A stretch of 64,000 nucleotides of DNA from Paenibacillus sp. FSL H7-0737. Lineage in GTDB: Bacteria > Bacillota > Bacilli > Paenibacillales > Paenibacillaceae. Under the pieces are notes generated by a model. That model ran no database searches. It saw only the letters and a program-made list of their open reading frames with translations, and was not told the origin of the DNA. This document shows positions 35,015 through 42,874 of the stretch, piece by piece. Position 1 is the first letter of the stretch. Each line of letters begins with the position of its first letter. The DNA is taken from assembly GCF_000758545.1 (NCBI RefSeq), contig NZ_CP009279.1, positions 496,001 to 560,000 of the forward strand. Direction: 5' to 3'. The position numbers were made by a program, and so were the translations under genes.

Positions 35015-37348
35015 TTAGCTAGCGCAAGAATCACACTCTTCTATTGTCAAAGCACGGCTACGCACATAATAAGTTGATTTCAATCCGCCCTTCCAGGCGT
35101 TCAGATGCAGCTCAAGGAACTCGGTAGCCTTGATGTCAGGACGAACATACAGGTTAAAGCTTTGGCCTTGATCGACGTGACGCTGACGAGCAGAAGCCAT
35201 GCGGATCGACCAGTTTTGGTCAATTGTAAACGCAGTTTTATAGTACCAAATCGTCTTGTCGGACAGATCCGGTGCTGGGTTAGCGATCTTGTAAGTTGTT
35301 TTCTCTTCATAGGAAAGCAATTCATACAAAGGATCAATGCTGGCTGTGGAGCCGGCAATAATCGATGTGGAGCCGTTCGGTGCAATCGCGAACATCCATG
35401 CGTTACGAACACCGTCTTTAGCCACTTCTTCTTGCAGCTCGCGCCATTGTTCAGTGGTTACATATTTACCTTCTTGTTCACCGCTAACGTAGCCACGTGA
35501 AGTAAAGTATGCACCTGTCTCCCAATCGGAACCGGCGAACTTCGGATAACGGCCTTTTTCACGGGCAAGCTCCATGCTCGAACGTACCAACAGGTAGTTG
35601 ATGTGTTCATACAAATGGTTGTTATATTCTACGGCTTCATCAGATTCCCAACGAATGCCCTTGAGTGCCAATAGGTGATGCAAGCCGAATGTGCCGAGAC
35701 CGACTGCGCGGTATTGGCTGTTCGTGTATTGTGCTTGCAGAACTTCAATATTATTAATGTCGATTACGTTGTCCAGCATACGTACTTGGATAGGTACAAG
35801 TCTTTCCAGCACACCAGCTGGAATCGCACGTGCCAAGTGAATCGAATTCAGGTTGCAGACTACGAAATCGCCAGGGATTTTGGAGATAACAATCCGGGTC
35901 TTGCCATCTTTGGTTACTAATTCTTCCTGTTCAATAACGGTAGCGGATTGATTCTGCATAATTTCTGTGCACAGGTTGGAAGAGAAGACCATACCTTGGT
36001 GACGGTTCGGGTTCGTCCGGTTAACCGTATCACGGTAGAACATATATGGAGTACCTGTTTCAAGCTGTGATTTCATAATCCGTTTCATGATGTCGATCGC
36101 AGGAACGGTAATACGGGACAATTCCAAATTGGCTGTAGCTTCAGCATATTTTTCACGGAAAGTGCCTTTACCAAGCTCTTCATCGTAGAAGTCTTCCAGA
36201 CCAAGCGGACGACCGTTCTCATCCGTCCAGCCCATAACCTTCTTCACTTCATGTGGGCAGAAGAGGTTCCAGTGGCTGCGTGATTCAACGGCTTCCATGA
36301 ACAAGTCCGGCAGGGTTACACCGTGGAATACGTCATGTGCACGCATACGCTCGTCACCATTATTTAGTTTAAGATCGAGGAAAGCGAGAATATCTTTATG
36401 GAATACATCAAGGTAGACAGCGACAGCACCTTTACGTGTTCCAAGTTGATCTACACTGACTGCTGTATTGTTCAATTGGCGAATCCAAGGAATTACGCCG
36501 GAGCTAGTGTTCTTATGGCCACGGATATCCGAACCCCGTGCCCGTACTTTACCAAGGTAGACGCCGATACCGCCACCCATTTTGCTAAGGCGCGCTACGT
36601 CTGTATTGGAATCAAAGATACCCTCTAGGGAATCGTCTACCGTATCAATGAAGCAGCTGGATAGCTGTCCAGCGACCTTTTTGCCGGCATTGGACATTGT
36701 AGGGGTAGCAGCTGTCATGTAGATGTTGCTCATAGCCCAGTAAGCTTCTTTTACAAGCTCAAGACGTTTCTCAGCTGGTTCACGGTGCATCAGGTACATA
36801 GCAATAATCATATAACGTTCTTGTGGAAGCTCCATTACACGGCCGTCAAAATCATGCGCCAAATAACGGTCGGATAGCGTAAGCAGACCGATATAGTCAA
36901 ACAAAAGATCGCGTGTATAATCGATACACCCACCTAGTTCGATAATTTGTTCTTTGGTGTAATGACTTAGAAGCTCTTCACGATAGATTCCTTTTTTTAC
37001 GAGATCCGTAATTAGCGGGTACAGCTCACCGTAAGGCTCTTCTGGATAAGCTTTATAGCGGCGATGAACGGCTGCTTTTTTATAAAGGGTAGTCAGAAGG
37101 GCACGGGCAGCTGCAAACTTCCAAGTAGGCTCTTCTTTCGTTACAAGCTCTAGAGCACTCATGGTGAAGGCATTGCTAATTTCTTCTCCGCTTACGGAGT
37201 CACGACGCAGTTTGGAAATTACTCCCCGCAGCAATGTTTCTTTATTTAGTTGATCAAGACCTTCTAAGATACGGTCGGCGTATACGGAAAGGCGCTTCTC
37301 ATCAAAAGCCAGTTGGCGATTATCTGGTTTTACTACGAATTGTGGCAT
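35015..37348 (-). CDS. nrdA: Class I ribonucleotide reductase, alpha (catalytic) subunit with ATP cone
   Basis: A 777-residue large subunit. Residues 1-95 form an ATP-cone allosteric domain (PQFVVKPDNRQLAFDEKRL onward). The barrel contains SSNLCTEIMQNQSAT, FVVCNLNSIHLARA and ATPTMSNAGKKVAGQLSSC. The tail ends in a CDSCAS motif, the shuttle thiols for thioredoxin-type reductants. Length and ATP cone point to NrdA-like rather than short NrdE-like proteins. It lies 55 bp after nrdG on the same strand, so it is probably under the same cobalamin-riboswitch transcript. Confidence 0.95.
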   Translation of the reverse strand: MPQFVVKPDNRQLAFDEKRLSVYADRILEGLDQLNKETLLRGVISKLRRDSVSGEEISNAFTMSALELVTKEEPTWKFAAARALLTTLYKKAAVHRRYKAYPEEPYGELYPLITDLVKKGIYREELLSHYTKEQIIELGGCIDYTRDLLFDYIGLLTLSDRYLAHDFDGRVMELPQERYMIIAMYLMHREPAEKRLELVKEAYWAMSNIYMTAATPTMSNAGKKVAGQLSSCFIDTVDDSLEGIFDSNTDVARLSKMGGGIGVYLGKVRARGSDIRGHKNTSSGVIPWIRQLNNTAVSVDQLGTRKGAVAVYLDVFHKDILAFLDLKLNNGDERMRAHDVFHGVTLPDLFMEAVESRSHWNLFCPHEVKKVMGWTDENGRPLGLEDFYDEELGKGTFREKYAEATANLELSRITVPAIDIMKRIMKSQLETGTPYMFYRDTVNRTNPNRHQGMVFSSNLCTEIMQNQSATVIEQEELVTKDGKTRIVISKIPGDFVVCNLNSIHLARAIPAGVLERLVPIQVRMLDNVIDINNIEVLQAQYTNSQYRAVGLGTFGLHHLLALKGIRWESDEAVEYNNHLYEHINYLLVRSSMELAREKGRYPKFAGSDWETGAYFTSRGYVSGEQEGKYVTTEQWRELQEEVAKDGVRNAWMFAIAPNGSTSIIAGSTASIDPLYELLSYEEKTTYKIANPAPDLSDKTIWYYKTAFTIDQNWSIRMASARQRHVDQGQSFNLYVRPDIKATEFLELHLNAWKGGLKSTYYVRSRALTIEECDSCAS

Positions 37349-37403
37349 GGTTATTTCATCCCTTCTTATTTTGGATTAATTTTGAATATCAAAAATTGAT
37401 ATA

Positions 37404-37919
37404 TTATAGCGCAGTAGGCTGCCACAGAAAGACCTCCGAGCCGTTCGTACTGGCCGGAATGTCGATTATGCGTTGGTTAGAGCTTCCTCGGTAAGGAAGT
37501 GTAGTATCTTTCAATTCTTCTATAAAACGTCCATCTATTAATACCTGACACTGTGTAAGTAGATTCCACTCCGGCGAACCGGGAAGGGCGGTTAGTTCCT
37601 CATACGTATAACCACTGTAAATCCAGATGGGGAAGCCAGGGAGCACGGCGCGAAGCTCATGAATGAACCCAAGTACCTCTTCTGCCGAGAAAAAAGGATC
37701 GCCGCCTGCCAGTGTTAGACCATCCAGCAAAGGGTTAGCGGCGATTTCTGCAATGATTTCATGTTGACGTTCTAAGGTGAAGGCTTCTCCATATTTAAAG
37801 TTCCATGTCTCGGGATTAAAGCATCCCGGGCAACGATGACGGCAGCCGCTGATGAAGAGGACGGCCCGCATGCCCTCTCCCTCGTTAATCGACTCCGGAT
37901 AGTATCCGCAAATATTCAT
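37404..37919 (-). CDS. nrdG: Anaerobic ribonucleotide reductase activating protein
   Basis: A 171-residue radical-SAM enzyme that installs the glycyl radical on NrdD. The [4Fe-4S] motif is C26-x3-C30-x2-C33 in SGCRHRCPGCFN; GGDPFF is the SAM-binding GGE-like motif. Its start overlaps the nrdD stop by 4 bp (ATGA). Confidence 0.94.
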   Translation of the reverse strand: MNICGYYPESINEGEGMRAVLFISGCRHRCPGCFNPETWNFKYGEAFTLERQHEIIAEIAANPLLDGLTLAGGDPFFSAEEVLGFIHELRAVLPGFPIWIYSGYTYEELTALPGSPEWNLLTQCQVLIDGRFIEELKDTTLPYRGSSNQRIIDIPASTNGSEVFLWQPTAL

Positions 37920-39901
37920 AGATGCTTAACGCGATCCCGTACTTCGGCTTGTTTGGCGGCATTGAAGCGGGTCTGATAGTCGCCAGTTAAATAACCTGTA
38001 ACTCTGCGCAAACGACGGATGTGCACGTCATTCTCATGTGCGTTGCAGGAAGGACAGTTTGTCCCAATTACGCCTTCGTATCCGCAGCTGGAGCAGCGGT
38101 CAATCGGATGGTTAATGCTGAAGTAGCTGACCTGTTGTTCTAGTGCATATTTAATGATTTTGATAAAAGCAGATGGATTGCTGCGGGCATTGCCATTTAA
38201 TTCGACATAAGAAATAGCCCCGGCATTGCAGTATTCATGGAAAGGAGCTTCCAAGCTGATCTTCTGAGCAGCACCTAGATCGTAGTATACAGGGATGTGG
38301 AAAGAGTTCGTATAATACTCACGGTCAGTTACGCCCGGAATAGAACCCAGTACCTTGCGATCAATCTTGGTGAATTTGCCGGACAGGCCCTCTGCTGGTG
38401 TTGCGAACAAGGTAATGTTGAGATTAAGTTCCTCACTTTTAAGGTCGCAATACTCCCGCATGTGACGCACGATAGCCACAGCCTTGGCATGGACTTCCAT
38501 ATGCTCGCCATGGTGTTTGCCGTACATGGCTTTCATGCATTCCGCCATACCGATGAAGCCAAGCGACAGACTACCATGCTTCAGCAGTTCGCCTACAGAG
38601 TCTTCAGGAGCGAGATTTTCGCCGCCTTCCCAGACGCCTTCTCGCATCATGAAATCGGATGCTTTAGCTTTTTGCGCGCTTTGGATGTGGAACCGATGAA
38701 GAAGTCCTTCCAGCGCAATATCCATATAGTGGTTTAGATCCTCATAGAAGCCAGCTTCATCTGCGACGGTACGTCGGCCTGTTACTGTGCCGTGTGCCAG
38801 ACCGAGCCGAACCAGATTCAGTGTATTAAAGGAAAGGTTGCCCTTCCCGGAGCAATGATTACGCCCAAAACGGTCACCGAGCACTCGGGTGCGGCAGCCC
38901 ATTGTAGCAAATTCCGTATCAGGATCACTTGGATCATAATACTGCAAGTTGAGCGGAGCGTCCAGATTAGCGAAGTTCGGATATAGTCTGCGTGCAGAAC
39001 ATTCCGCCGCTTTTAGGAACAATTCATAGTTAGGATCACCTTGCTGTTGATTGACTCCTTGCTTGCATTTGAAGATTTGAATCGGGAACACAGGTGTTTC
39101 TCCGCTGCCAAGTCCGTTCATCGTTGCTGTTAGCAGGGAGCTGATCACAAGCTGACCTTCTGGTGAAGTACAAGTACCATAATTGATGCTGGTAAACGGA
39201 ATTTGCCCACCGGATCGGCTGGACATGGTGTTGAGATTATGTACCATACTTTCAGCCGCTTGCAGGGTTTCGATTTCGGTTTCCTTTAGTGCAAAACGAA
39301 ACGCTTTTGGATATAACTCCGCCAGATCGATCCGGCTCATTGTAATCTCGCCCAAAGAATCATTAGCTTGTCCCTCATCAAAATAATCCAGACCCTTGCG
39401 GAACAGCTTAGCGAAGGATTTGGTTACATAAGGTGCTAGATCATAGTCGAGTTTATTGGCGGATACGCCGCCATATTGAGCATTTTGCTGGGATTGAAAA
39501 ATAATTGCTACCAGTGACATAGCTGTCATTATGGAGTTCGGAGGACGAACACTGCCGTTGCCGGTGTTGAAGCCTTCGCGGAGAAGCTTATCGAACGGGA
39601 TAAAAATGCAGTTAGTCGTTCCGATTGCGTATTGATCCAGATCATGCACATAGACGACATTGTCATCAATGGCTTGCACTAGCTGCGGCGGCATCGTAAA
39701 GTTGCGGGCGTACCATTTTGAATATTCACTGCCGAACTTGCTCATTTTACCGGAGAAACTCTCTCCGTTCAAATTGGCATTCTCGCGCAGCAGGTCCAAA
39801 TCCCGGCTGTCGATAATATCGCGTCCTAAATCAATGAGCTCTTCTAAAAGAACTTCTCGTGCATTTGTTGTACCGTTAAATTGTCTCTCCAACAACGTCA
39901 T
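37916..39901 (-). CDS. nrdD: Anaerobic (class III) ribonucleoside-triphosphate reductase
   Basis: A 661-residue oxygen-sensitive glycyl-radical enzyme. The C-terminal RRVTGYLTG carries the radical Gly, and CSSCGYEGVIGTNCPSC is the zinc site before it. The protein is shorter than the E. coli enzyme, and I see no N-terminal ATP-cone domain. It is the first gene behind the cobalamin riboswitch. The ATG is preceded by a GAGGAGAG-type site. Confidence 0.94.
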   Translation of the reverse strand: MTLLERQFNGTTNAREVLLEELIDLGRDIIDSRDLDLLRENANLNGESFSGKMSKFGSEYSKWYARNFTMPPQLVQAIDDNVVYVHDLDQYAIGTTNCIFIPFDKLLREGFNTGNGSVRPPNSIMTAMSLVAIIFQSQQNAQYGGVSANKLDYDLAPYVTKSFAKLFRKGLDYFDEGQANDSLGEITMSRIDLAELYPKAFRFALKETEIETLQAAESMVHNLNTMSSRSGGQIPFTSINYGTCTSPEGQLVISSLLTATMNGLGSGETPVFPIQIFKCKQGVNQQQGDPNYELFLKAAECSARRLYPNFANLDAPLNLQYYDPSDPDTEFATMGCRTRVLGDRFGRNHCSGKGNLSFNTLNLVRLGLAHGTVTGRRTVADEAGFYEDLNHYMDIALEGLLHRFHIQSAQKAKASDFMMREGVWEGGENLAPEDSVGELLKHGSLSLGFIGMAECMKAMYGKHHGEHMEVHAKAVAIVRHMREYCDLKSEELNLNITLFATPAEGLSGKFTKIDRKVLGSIPGVTDREYYTNSFHIPVYYDLGAAQKISLEAPFHEYCNAGAISYVELNGNARSNPSAFIKIIKYALEQQVSYFSINHPIDRCSSCGYEGVIGTNCPSCNAHENDVHIRRLRRVTGYLTGDYQTRFNAAKQAEVRDRVKHL

Positions 39902-39982
39902 TGTATAGCTCTCCTCTCAGTCTATCGTCCTATCATTAAGAAGTGGGGCCGCATAAGCGGCCGTATATTCATTGTGATCTCA

Positions 39983-40010
39983 TAAAAAAAGCATCCTCTA
40001 GCGAGGATGG
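39983..40010 (-). terminator. Riboswitch-linked terminator upstream of nrdD
   Basis: Read leftward, CATCCTC and GAGGATG arms with a 4-nt loop are followed by seven T residues. It lies between the cobalamin riboswitch and nrdD and is the likely expression platform. Confidence 0.75.
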
Positions 40011-40125
40011 CAGAAAATGCCCGATGCGTTATGTAAATATCCACACAGATATTTGCAGTGGTCTCTAAGAAGATGACCGCATGCGGACACCGTTCCTGTT
40101 CCTCGCAGGCACTCATAGTTGGTGT

Positions 40126-40330
40126 CGTCGAAACAGGCAGGTCTCCTGGCTTCCGTAGGACCTCTCAGCGCCTTCCCAAGGGGGCTCTTACCCCTCAGTG
40201 GCTTCTGCCAGGAGATCTGCCCATCTTAAGCTTAAAAAAGCTTGTAAGGGGCATCCGGTTACAGTGGCGGGACCGCAGCGGATTTTCACCGTACTTCCCT
40301 ATTAAGCTCTAATTCCGATAAAGGATCAAA
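40126..40330 (-). ncRNA. Cobalamin (AdoCbl) riboswitch
   Basis: Read leftward, the region contains GGGAAGTACGGTGAAAATCC, then CCGCCACTGTAACCGG, and later the B12 box AAGCCACTG (about 40196-40204), all in the order of cobalamin riboswitches. It should lower expression of the downstream reductase genes when adenosylcobalamin is abundant. Confidence 0.92.
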
Positions 40331-40340
40331 GCGCCTGTCT

Positions 40341-40356
40341 CCACTATATTTTGTTG
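40341..40356. promoter_or_regulatory. Candidate NrdR box 1
   Basis: CCACTATATTTTGTTG resembles the palindromic NrdR box (consensus near ACACWATATWTWGTGT). It lies just downstream of the nrd -10, near the expected start site. Confidence 0.55.
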
Positions 40357-40366
40357 TCGTTAGATA

Positions 40367-40395
40367 AAAATAACCCAAGATGTTGTGTTTGTAAA
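40367..40395 (-). promoter_or_regulatory. Promoter of the nrdDG-nrdAB riboswitch transcript
   Basis: Read leftward, TTTACA (40390-40395) and TATTTT (40367-40372) have a 17-nt spacer that contains NrdR-like box 2. Transcription would run straight into the cobalamin riboswitch. Confidence 0.6.
40373..40388. promoter_or_regulatory. Candidate NrdR box 2
   Basis: ACCCAAGATGTTGTGT, with centre 32 bp (about three helical turns) from box 1. Paired NrdR boxes with this kind of spacing are usual for the repressor. It fills the -10/-35 spacer. Confidence 0.58.
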
Positions 40396-40404
40396 TAGTT
40401 TTTT

Positions 40405-40433
40405 AGAAAACCCGCGTGGGGAGCGGGTTCTTC
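40405..40433. terminator. Hairpin upstream of the nrd promoter
   Basis: GAAAACCCGC and GCGGGTTCTTC arms form a GC-rich stem; a T run follows when read leftward. It may insulate the nrd promoter from leftward read-through. Confidence 0.5.
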
Positions 40434-40438
40434 AAAAG

Positions 40439-40548
40439 TACTCCACAAATGATCCACAGGCTGTCCATAAGTAATCCACAATTGATCCACAGGCATATGA
40501 AAAATGATTCATAAATTGTCCGAAAAGATGCCACAAAGAGTCCATAAA
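40439..40548. repeat. Ten-unit 11-bp phased repeat of DnaA-box-like sequences
   Basis: Units start every 11 bp at 40439, 40450, 40461, 40472, 40483, 40494, 40505, 40516, 40527 and 40538. The best read TACTCCACA, TGATCCACA, TAATCCACA, TGATCCACA and GATGCCACA; others are degenerate (CTGTCCATA, TGATTCATA, GAGTCCATA), and the unit at 40494 is lost. The closest known motif is the DnaA box TTATCCACA, one mismatch from two kinds of unit. It lies upstream of the nrd promoter and of the divergent thiamine-binding-family gene. Confidence 0.7.
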
Positions 40549-40727
40549 TGTAGTGCAGATGACCCTAGAATTCATGTTAGAAAAAATACTTGTGGCGAAA
40601 GTCATATTTCGGAGAATTTTGGGGAAAGAAGAAGGGGCATAATAAAGCTGAGATCATTTGTGGGAGAGCGGTGGAGTTGTTACAATAGAAGGAGACACAT
40701 ACTTTAAAATTCCGAGGAGGTATTCCC

Positions 40728-41036
40728 ATGCCTATTGCTGAAGTAACCGTTATTCCGATTGGAACAGGTAGTACGAGCCTTAGCAGCTATGTTGCGGATA
40801 TGCAGCGAGTGCTGAAGACGGTAGAAGGGATTACTTATGAGCTTACATCCATGGGTACAATCATCGAAGGGCCTCTTCAGCGTATTTTTGCTGCAGTCGA
40901 AGCGCTGCACGAGTCTCCTTTTTCCGCAGGTGCAGAGCGTGTCTCTACCTCACTTAAAATAGACGACCGCCGCGATAAACCCTCCACTAGCCGTGGAAAG
41001 CTGGAGTCTGTGGAGCGTAAACTACAGGTGGAATAG
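40728..41036 (+). CDS. MTH1187/YqgV family thiamine-binding-fold protein
   Basis: A 102-residue protein of the DUF77 family: PIAEVTVIPIGTGSTSLSSYVADM opening and a YELTSMGTIIEG strand, matching MTH1187/YqgV ferredoxin-like proteins, some of which bind thiamine-like ligands. The C-terminal ~20 residues are charged and look disordered. CCGAGGAGG precedes the ATG. It is divergent from the nrd operon. Confidence 0.85.
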   Translation: MPIAEVTVIPIGTGSTSLSSYVADMQRVLKTVEGITYELTSMGTIIEGPLQRIFAAVEALHESPFSAGAERVSTSLKIDDRRDKPSTSRGKLESVERKLQVE

Positions 41037-41130
41037 CAGTTCGGGAGAGTAGGGAAATAGGGAGAAATAGGCTTGCGTTTCTGGCTGAAAGTTGTATAAT
41101 ATTTTTTGTTTGACAGAAAAATCGGCTTAA

Positions 41131-41202
41131 GCTGGTGTAGCTCAGGGGTAGAGCAACGCACTCGTAATGCGTAGGCCGGGGGTTCAATTCCCTTCACCAG
41201 CA
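41131..41202 (+). tRNA. tRNA-Thr (anticodon CGT)
   Basis: Complete cloverleaf: acceptor arms GCTGGTG/CACCAGC, D arm GCTC/GAGC, anticodon stem ACGCA/TGCGT around loop CTCGTAA (anticodon CGT), T arm with GGTTCAATTCC, and discriminator A. The 3' CCA is not encoded. Confidence 0.95.
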
Positions 41203-41218
41203 TCCCAAAAAACCATAT

Positions 41219-41259
41219 TTGGCGCGGATTCTTGAAGTTTGGGGAGTCGCGCTTTTTTG
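41219..41259 (+). terminator. Terminator after tRNA-Thr
   Basis: GGCGCGGATT and AGTCGCGC arms followed by a T run, just after the tRNA. Confidence 0.6.
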
Positions 41260-41311
41260 TTTCTTCTACCATTCTTCTACCGAAAGAGTGTCTTTTCCGC
41301 TTGTAATGGAG

Positions 41312-41610
41312 TCCCCAACGACCGGGGCCAAAAGGCAAAAAAACTGCATGTGGTGCGTGAGAGCAACATACCTGCAGTACTCACGGAGAATTTATTTTTG
41401 GATGTGGCAACCGACGCTGCCAAACTCAAAAAAGATGTGGTTATCCAAGCAATCATTGATAGCCATGTGATCGGGATTGCAAAGTACCTAGGGCTGAAAA
41501 AGAAGGAAACAGCGAATCAGGGCAACAATGACAATAAAGTGGTAGTACTCGTAAACGGCAAGAAAGAGCAAGTAAGACAGTTAACCTTACAAAGTGAACT
41601 GGAAAGTTAA
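41312..41610 (+). pseudogene. Remnant of an N-acetylmuramoyl-L-alanine amidase (C-terminal part)
   Basis: The translation from about 41312 contains LHVVRESNIPAVLTENLFLD, then DAAKLK and HVIGIAKYLGLKKK. This is the C-terminal part of an Amidase_3 domain, with the catalytic Glu in LTEN, followed by a Gln/Asn linker as in phage-type endolysins. The N-terminal half of the catalytic domain and any binding site are absent. The 5' part of the frame (41239-41311) shows no similarity. A deletion remnant next to a tRNA gene suggests a decayed prophage. Confidence 0.6.
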
Positions 41611-41703
41611 TTTGTCGAGCCGGAAGTTTTGGGCGCTGCTGGCCGTTACCGGCGTAACCTCTCATCATAAAATAAAGTAATACGAGCGAGGGGGAGTTTC
41701 CTG

Positions 41704-41934
41704 ATGGATGCTTATTGCAGCTGCTTGCGCTACATGAATAGAAGAGTGCGGATTCTGACTAAAGATGGTAGACAGCACGTAGGCGTAATTACAAATGTGG
41801 ACAGAAATAATGTTTACTTAAGAACGGAACATAACGGATCTGTGCACACTTCAGCTTTTTTTGGTAATCCTTTTGCTACAAATGACATCTTAACCTTGAG
41901 TTTGTTCACTCTGCTGGCTATAGCCCTTATTTAA
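41704..41934 (+). CDS. Small protein with an Sm-like strand motif and hydrophobic tail
   Basis: A 76-residue protein. Residues 13-40 (RRVRILTKDGRQHVGVITNV) resemble the small SH3/Sm-like folds of some spore-associated Bacillus proteins, and the last ~18 residues (LTLSLFTLLAIALI) are hydrophobic. GAGGGGGAG lies before the ATG and a terminator follows. The family is not recognised with certainty; the YjcZ neighbours hint at a spore role. Confidence 0.6.
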   Translation: MDAYCSCLRYMNRRVRILTKDGRQHVGVITNVDRNNVYLRTEHNGSVHTSAFFGNPFATNDILTLSLFTLLAIALI

Positions 41935-41953
41935 AAAATCATAAAACCGGGAA

Positions 41954-41992
41954 AAACCGCCCACTGGCTTCGGCTGGTGGGTATTTTTTTGT
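41954..41992 (+). terminator. Terminator
   Basis: CCGCCCACTGGC and GCTGGTGGG arms with a TTCG loop, then a long T run. Confidence 0.85.
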
Positions 41993-42112
41993 TTTTTACG
42001 AAATGTCGGATCCCGCAACAGGCCTACTATTTTCGTTTCTTTTTTACCCAAGCACCGATACAAATCCCGCATATCTTAGTTTTGTATCCAATTAAAAAGG
42101 AGGAATTGACAA

Positions 42113-42268
42113 ATGGGCGAAGTACGTGGAGAACGTTGTTGCGGCGTTGGTGAACGTGAACGTGAACGTGAACCTGAACGTTTTGTTGGTGGAGCCTTTA
42201 CATCCACAGGGGCAATCTTAGTGCTCTTTATCCTGCTGGTCATCATTACAAAAGCTTGTATATTTTAA
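42113..42268 (+). CDS. YjcZ-type micropeptide with Glu/Arg repeat
   Basis: A 51-residue peptide: N-terminal MGEVRGERCCGVG, a GEREREREPER stretch from a repeated GAACGT hexamer, then TSTGAILVLFILLVIITKACIF, the single-helix tail of the YjcZ/tiny transmembrane sporulation family. AAGGAGGA lies before the ATG. Members are small membrane peptides, many made in sporulation. Confidence 0.75.
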   Translation: MGEVRGERCCGVGEREREREPERFVGGAFTSTGAILVLFILLVIITKACIF

Positions 42269-42298
42269 ATTGTATTCAATTACAAAGGAGGAGTTAAA

Positions 42299-42400
42299 AT
42301 GGGCGAATTCGCAGGAGGATATGGTGGCTTTACTTCTACCGCCGCAATTCTGGTTCTGTTTATCTTGTTGGTAATCATCTCTAAGACTTTGTTTATTTAA
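42299..42400 (+). CDS. YjcZ-type sporulation micropeptide
   Basis: A 33-residue peptide: MGEFAGGYGGFTSTAAILVL and a hydrophobic helix ending ISKTLFI, a classic YjcZ family form. AAGGAGGAG lies before the ATG. It starts 30 bp after a paralogue with the same TST-x-AILVLFILLVII tail; the pair presumably arose by duplication. A terminator follows. Confidence 0.8.
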   Translation: MGEFAGGYGGFTSTAAILVLFILLVIISKTLFI

Positions 42401-42431
42401 GTTTCAAACCTCCCAATATAGCTGCACCTTA

Positions 42432-42468
42432 TTAAATCCGCCAGTACTCATGCTGGTGGATTTTTTTC
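42432..42468 (+). terminator. Terminator after the YjcZ pair
   Basis: AAATCCGCCAGTA and CTGGTGGATTT arms followed by a T run. Confidence 0.8.
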
Positions 42469-42770
42469 ATACATAATCAAAAACGCACCCTGTCAACCTT
42501 AAGTGGTAGGCGAGTATCCCAAATGGATTATGTTGAAATTATGCGGAAGTACCGTACCCTTCCAGTAATGGTGGGGTATTTCTTTGCGTTCAGGCAAATT
42601 TTTTTATCAGTGATATAGAGTTCATACACATAACGTTACATCCGTCTAACCTTTACTCAAGTAAAATGGCGGAATGACCCAGTCTCTCTTGTGTGATATT
42701 TGGGTGTACACCGAAGACGAGATTCGCCCCGAAGACTATACATCAATCACGTGCAGGCAGGTTGCAGTGC
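42469..42770. other. Intergenic region, no gene seen
   Basis: No ORF with a ribosome binding site and no RNA motif that I recognise. Confidence 0.45.
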
Positions 42771-42811
42771 TTACCTTTAGGTAAGTACGTGAACTAAAAG
42801 TGCATACTTAC
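42771..42811. promoter_or_regulatory. Candidate HxlR-type operator region
   Basis: A 14-bp palindrome TTACCTTTAGGTAA (42771-42784) overlaps a wider inverted pair GTAAGTA (42781-42787) and TACTTAC (42805-42811), 64 bp before the NAD(P)H oxidoreductase start. The hxlR gene just downstream makes it the likely binder. Confidence 0.4.
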
Positions 42812-42874
42812 GCGATGTCATGGTGGGAGGTATACTCAAGTCCTAAATCTGATTCAAACATGGAGGATACACCA

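Noticed and set aside
40439..40548. Replication origin
   Set aside because: DnaA-like motifs alone are not enough: no dnaA/dnaN neighbours or AT-rich unwinding element with a DnaA-trio, and all the units differ from the strict box.
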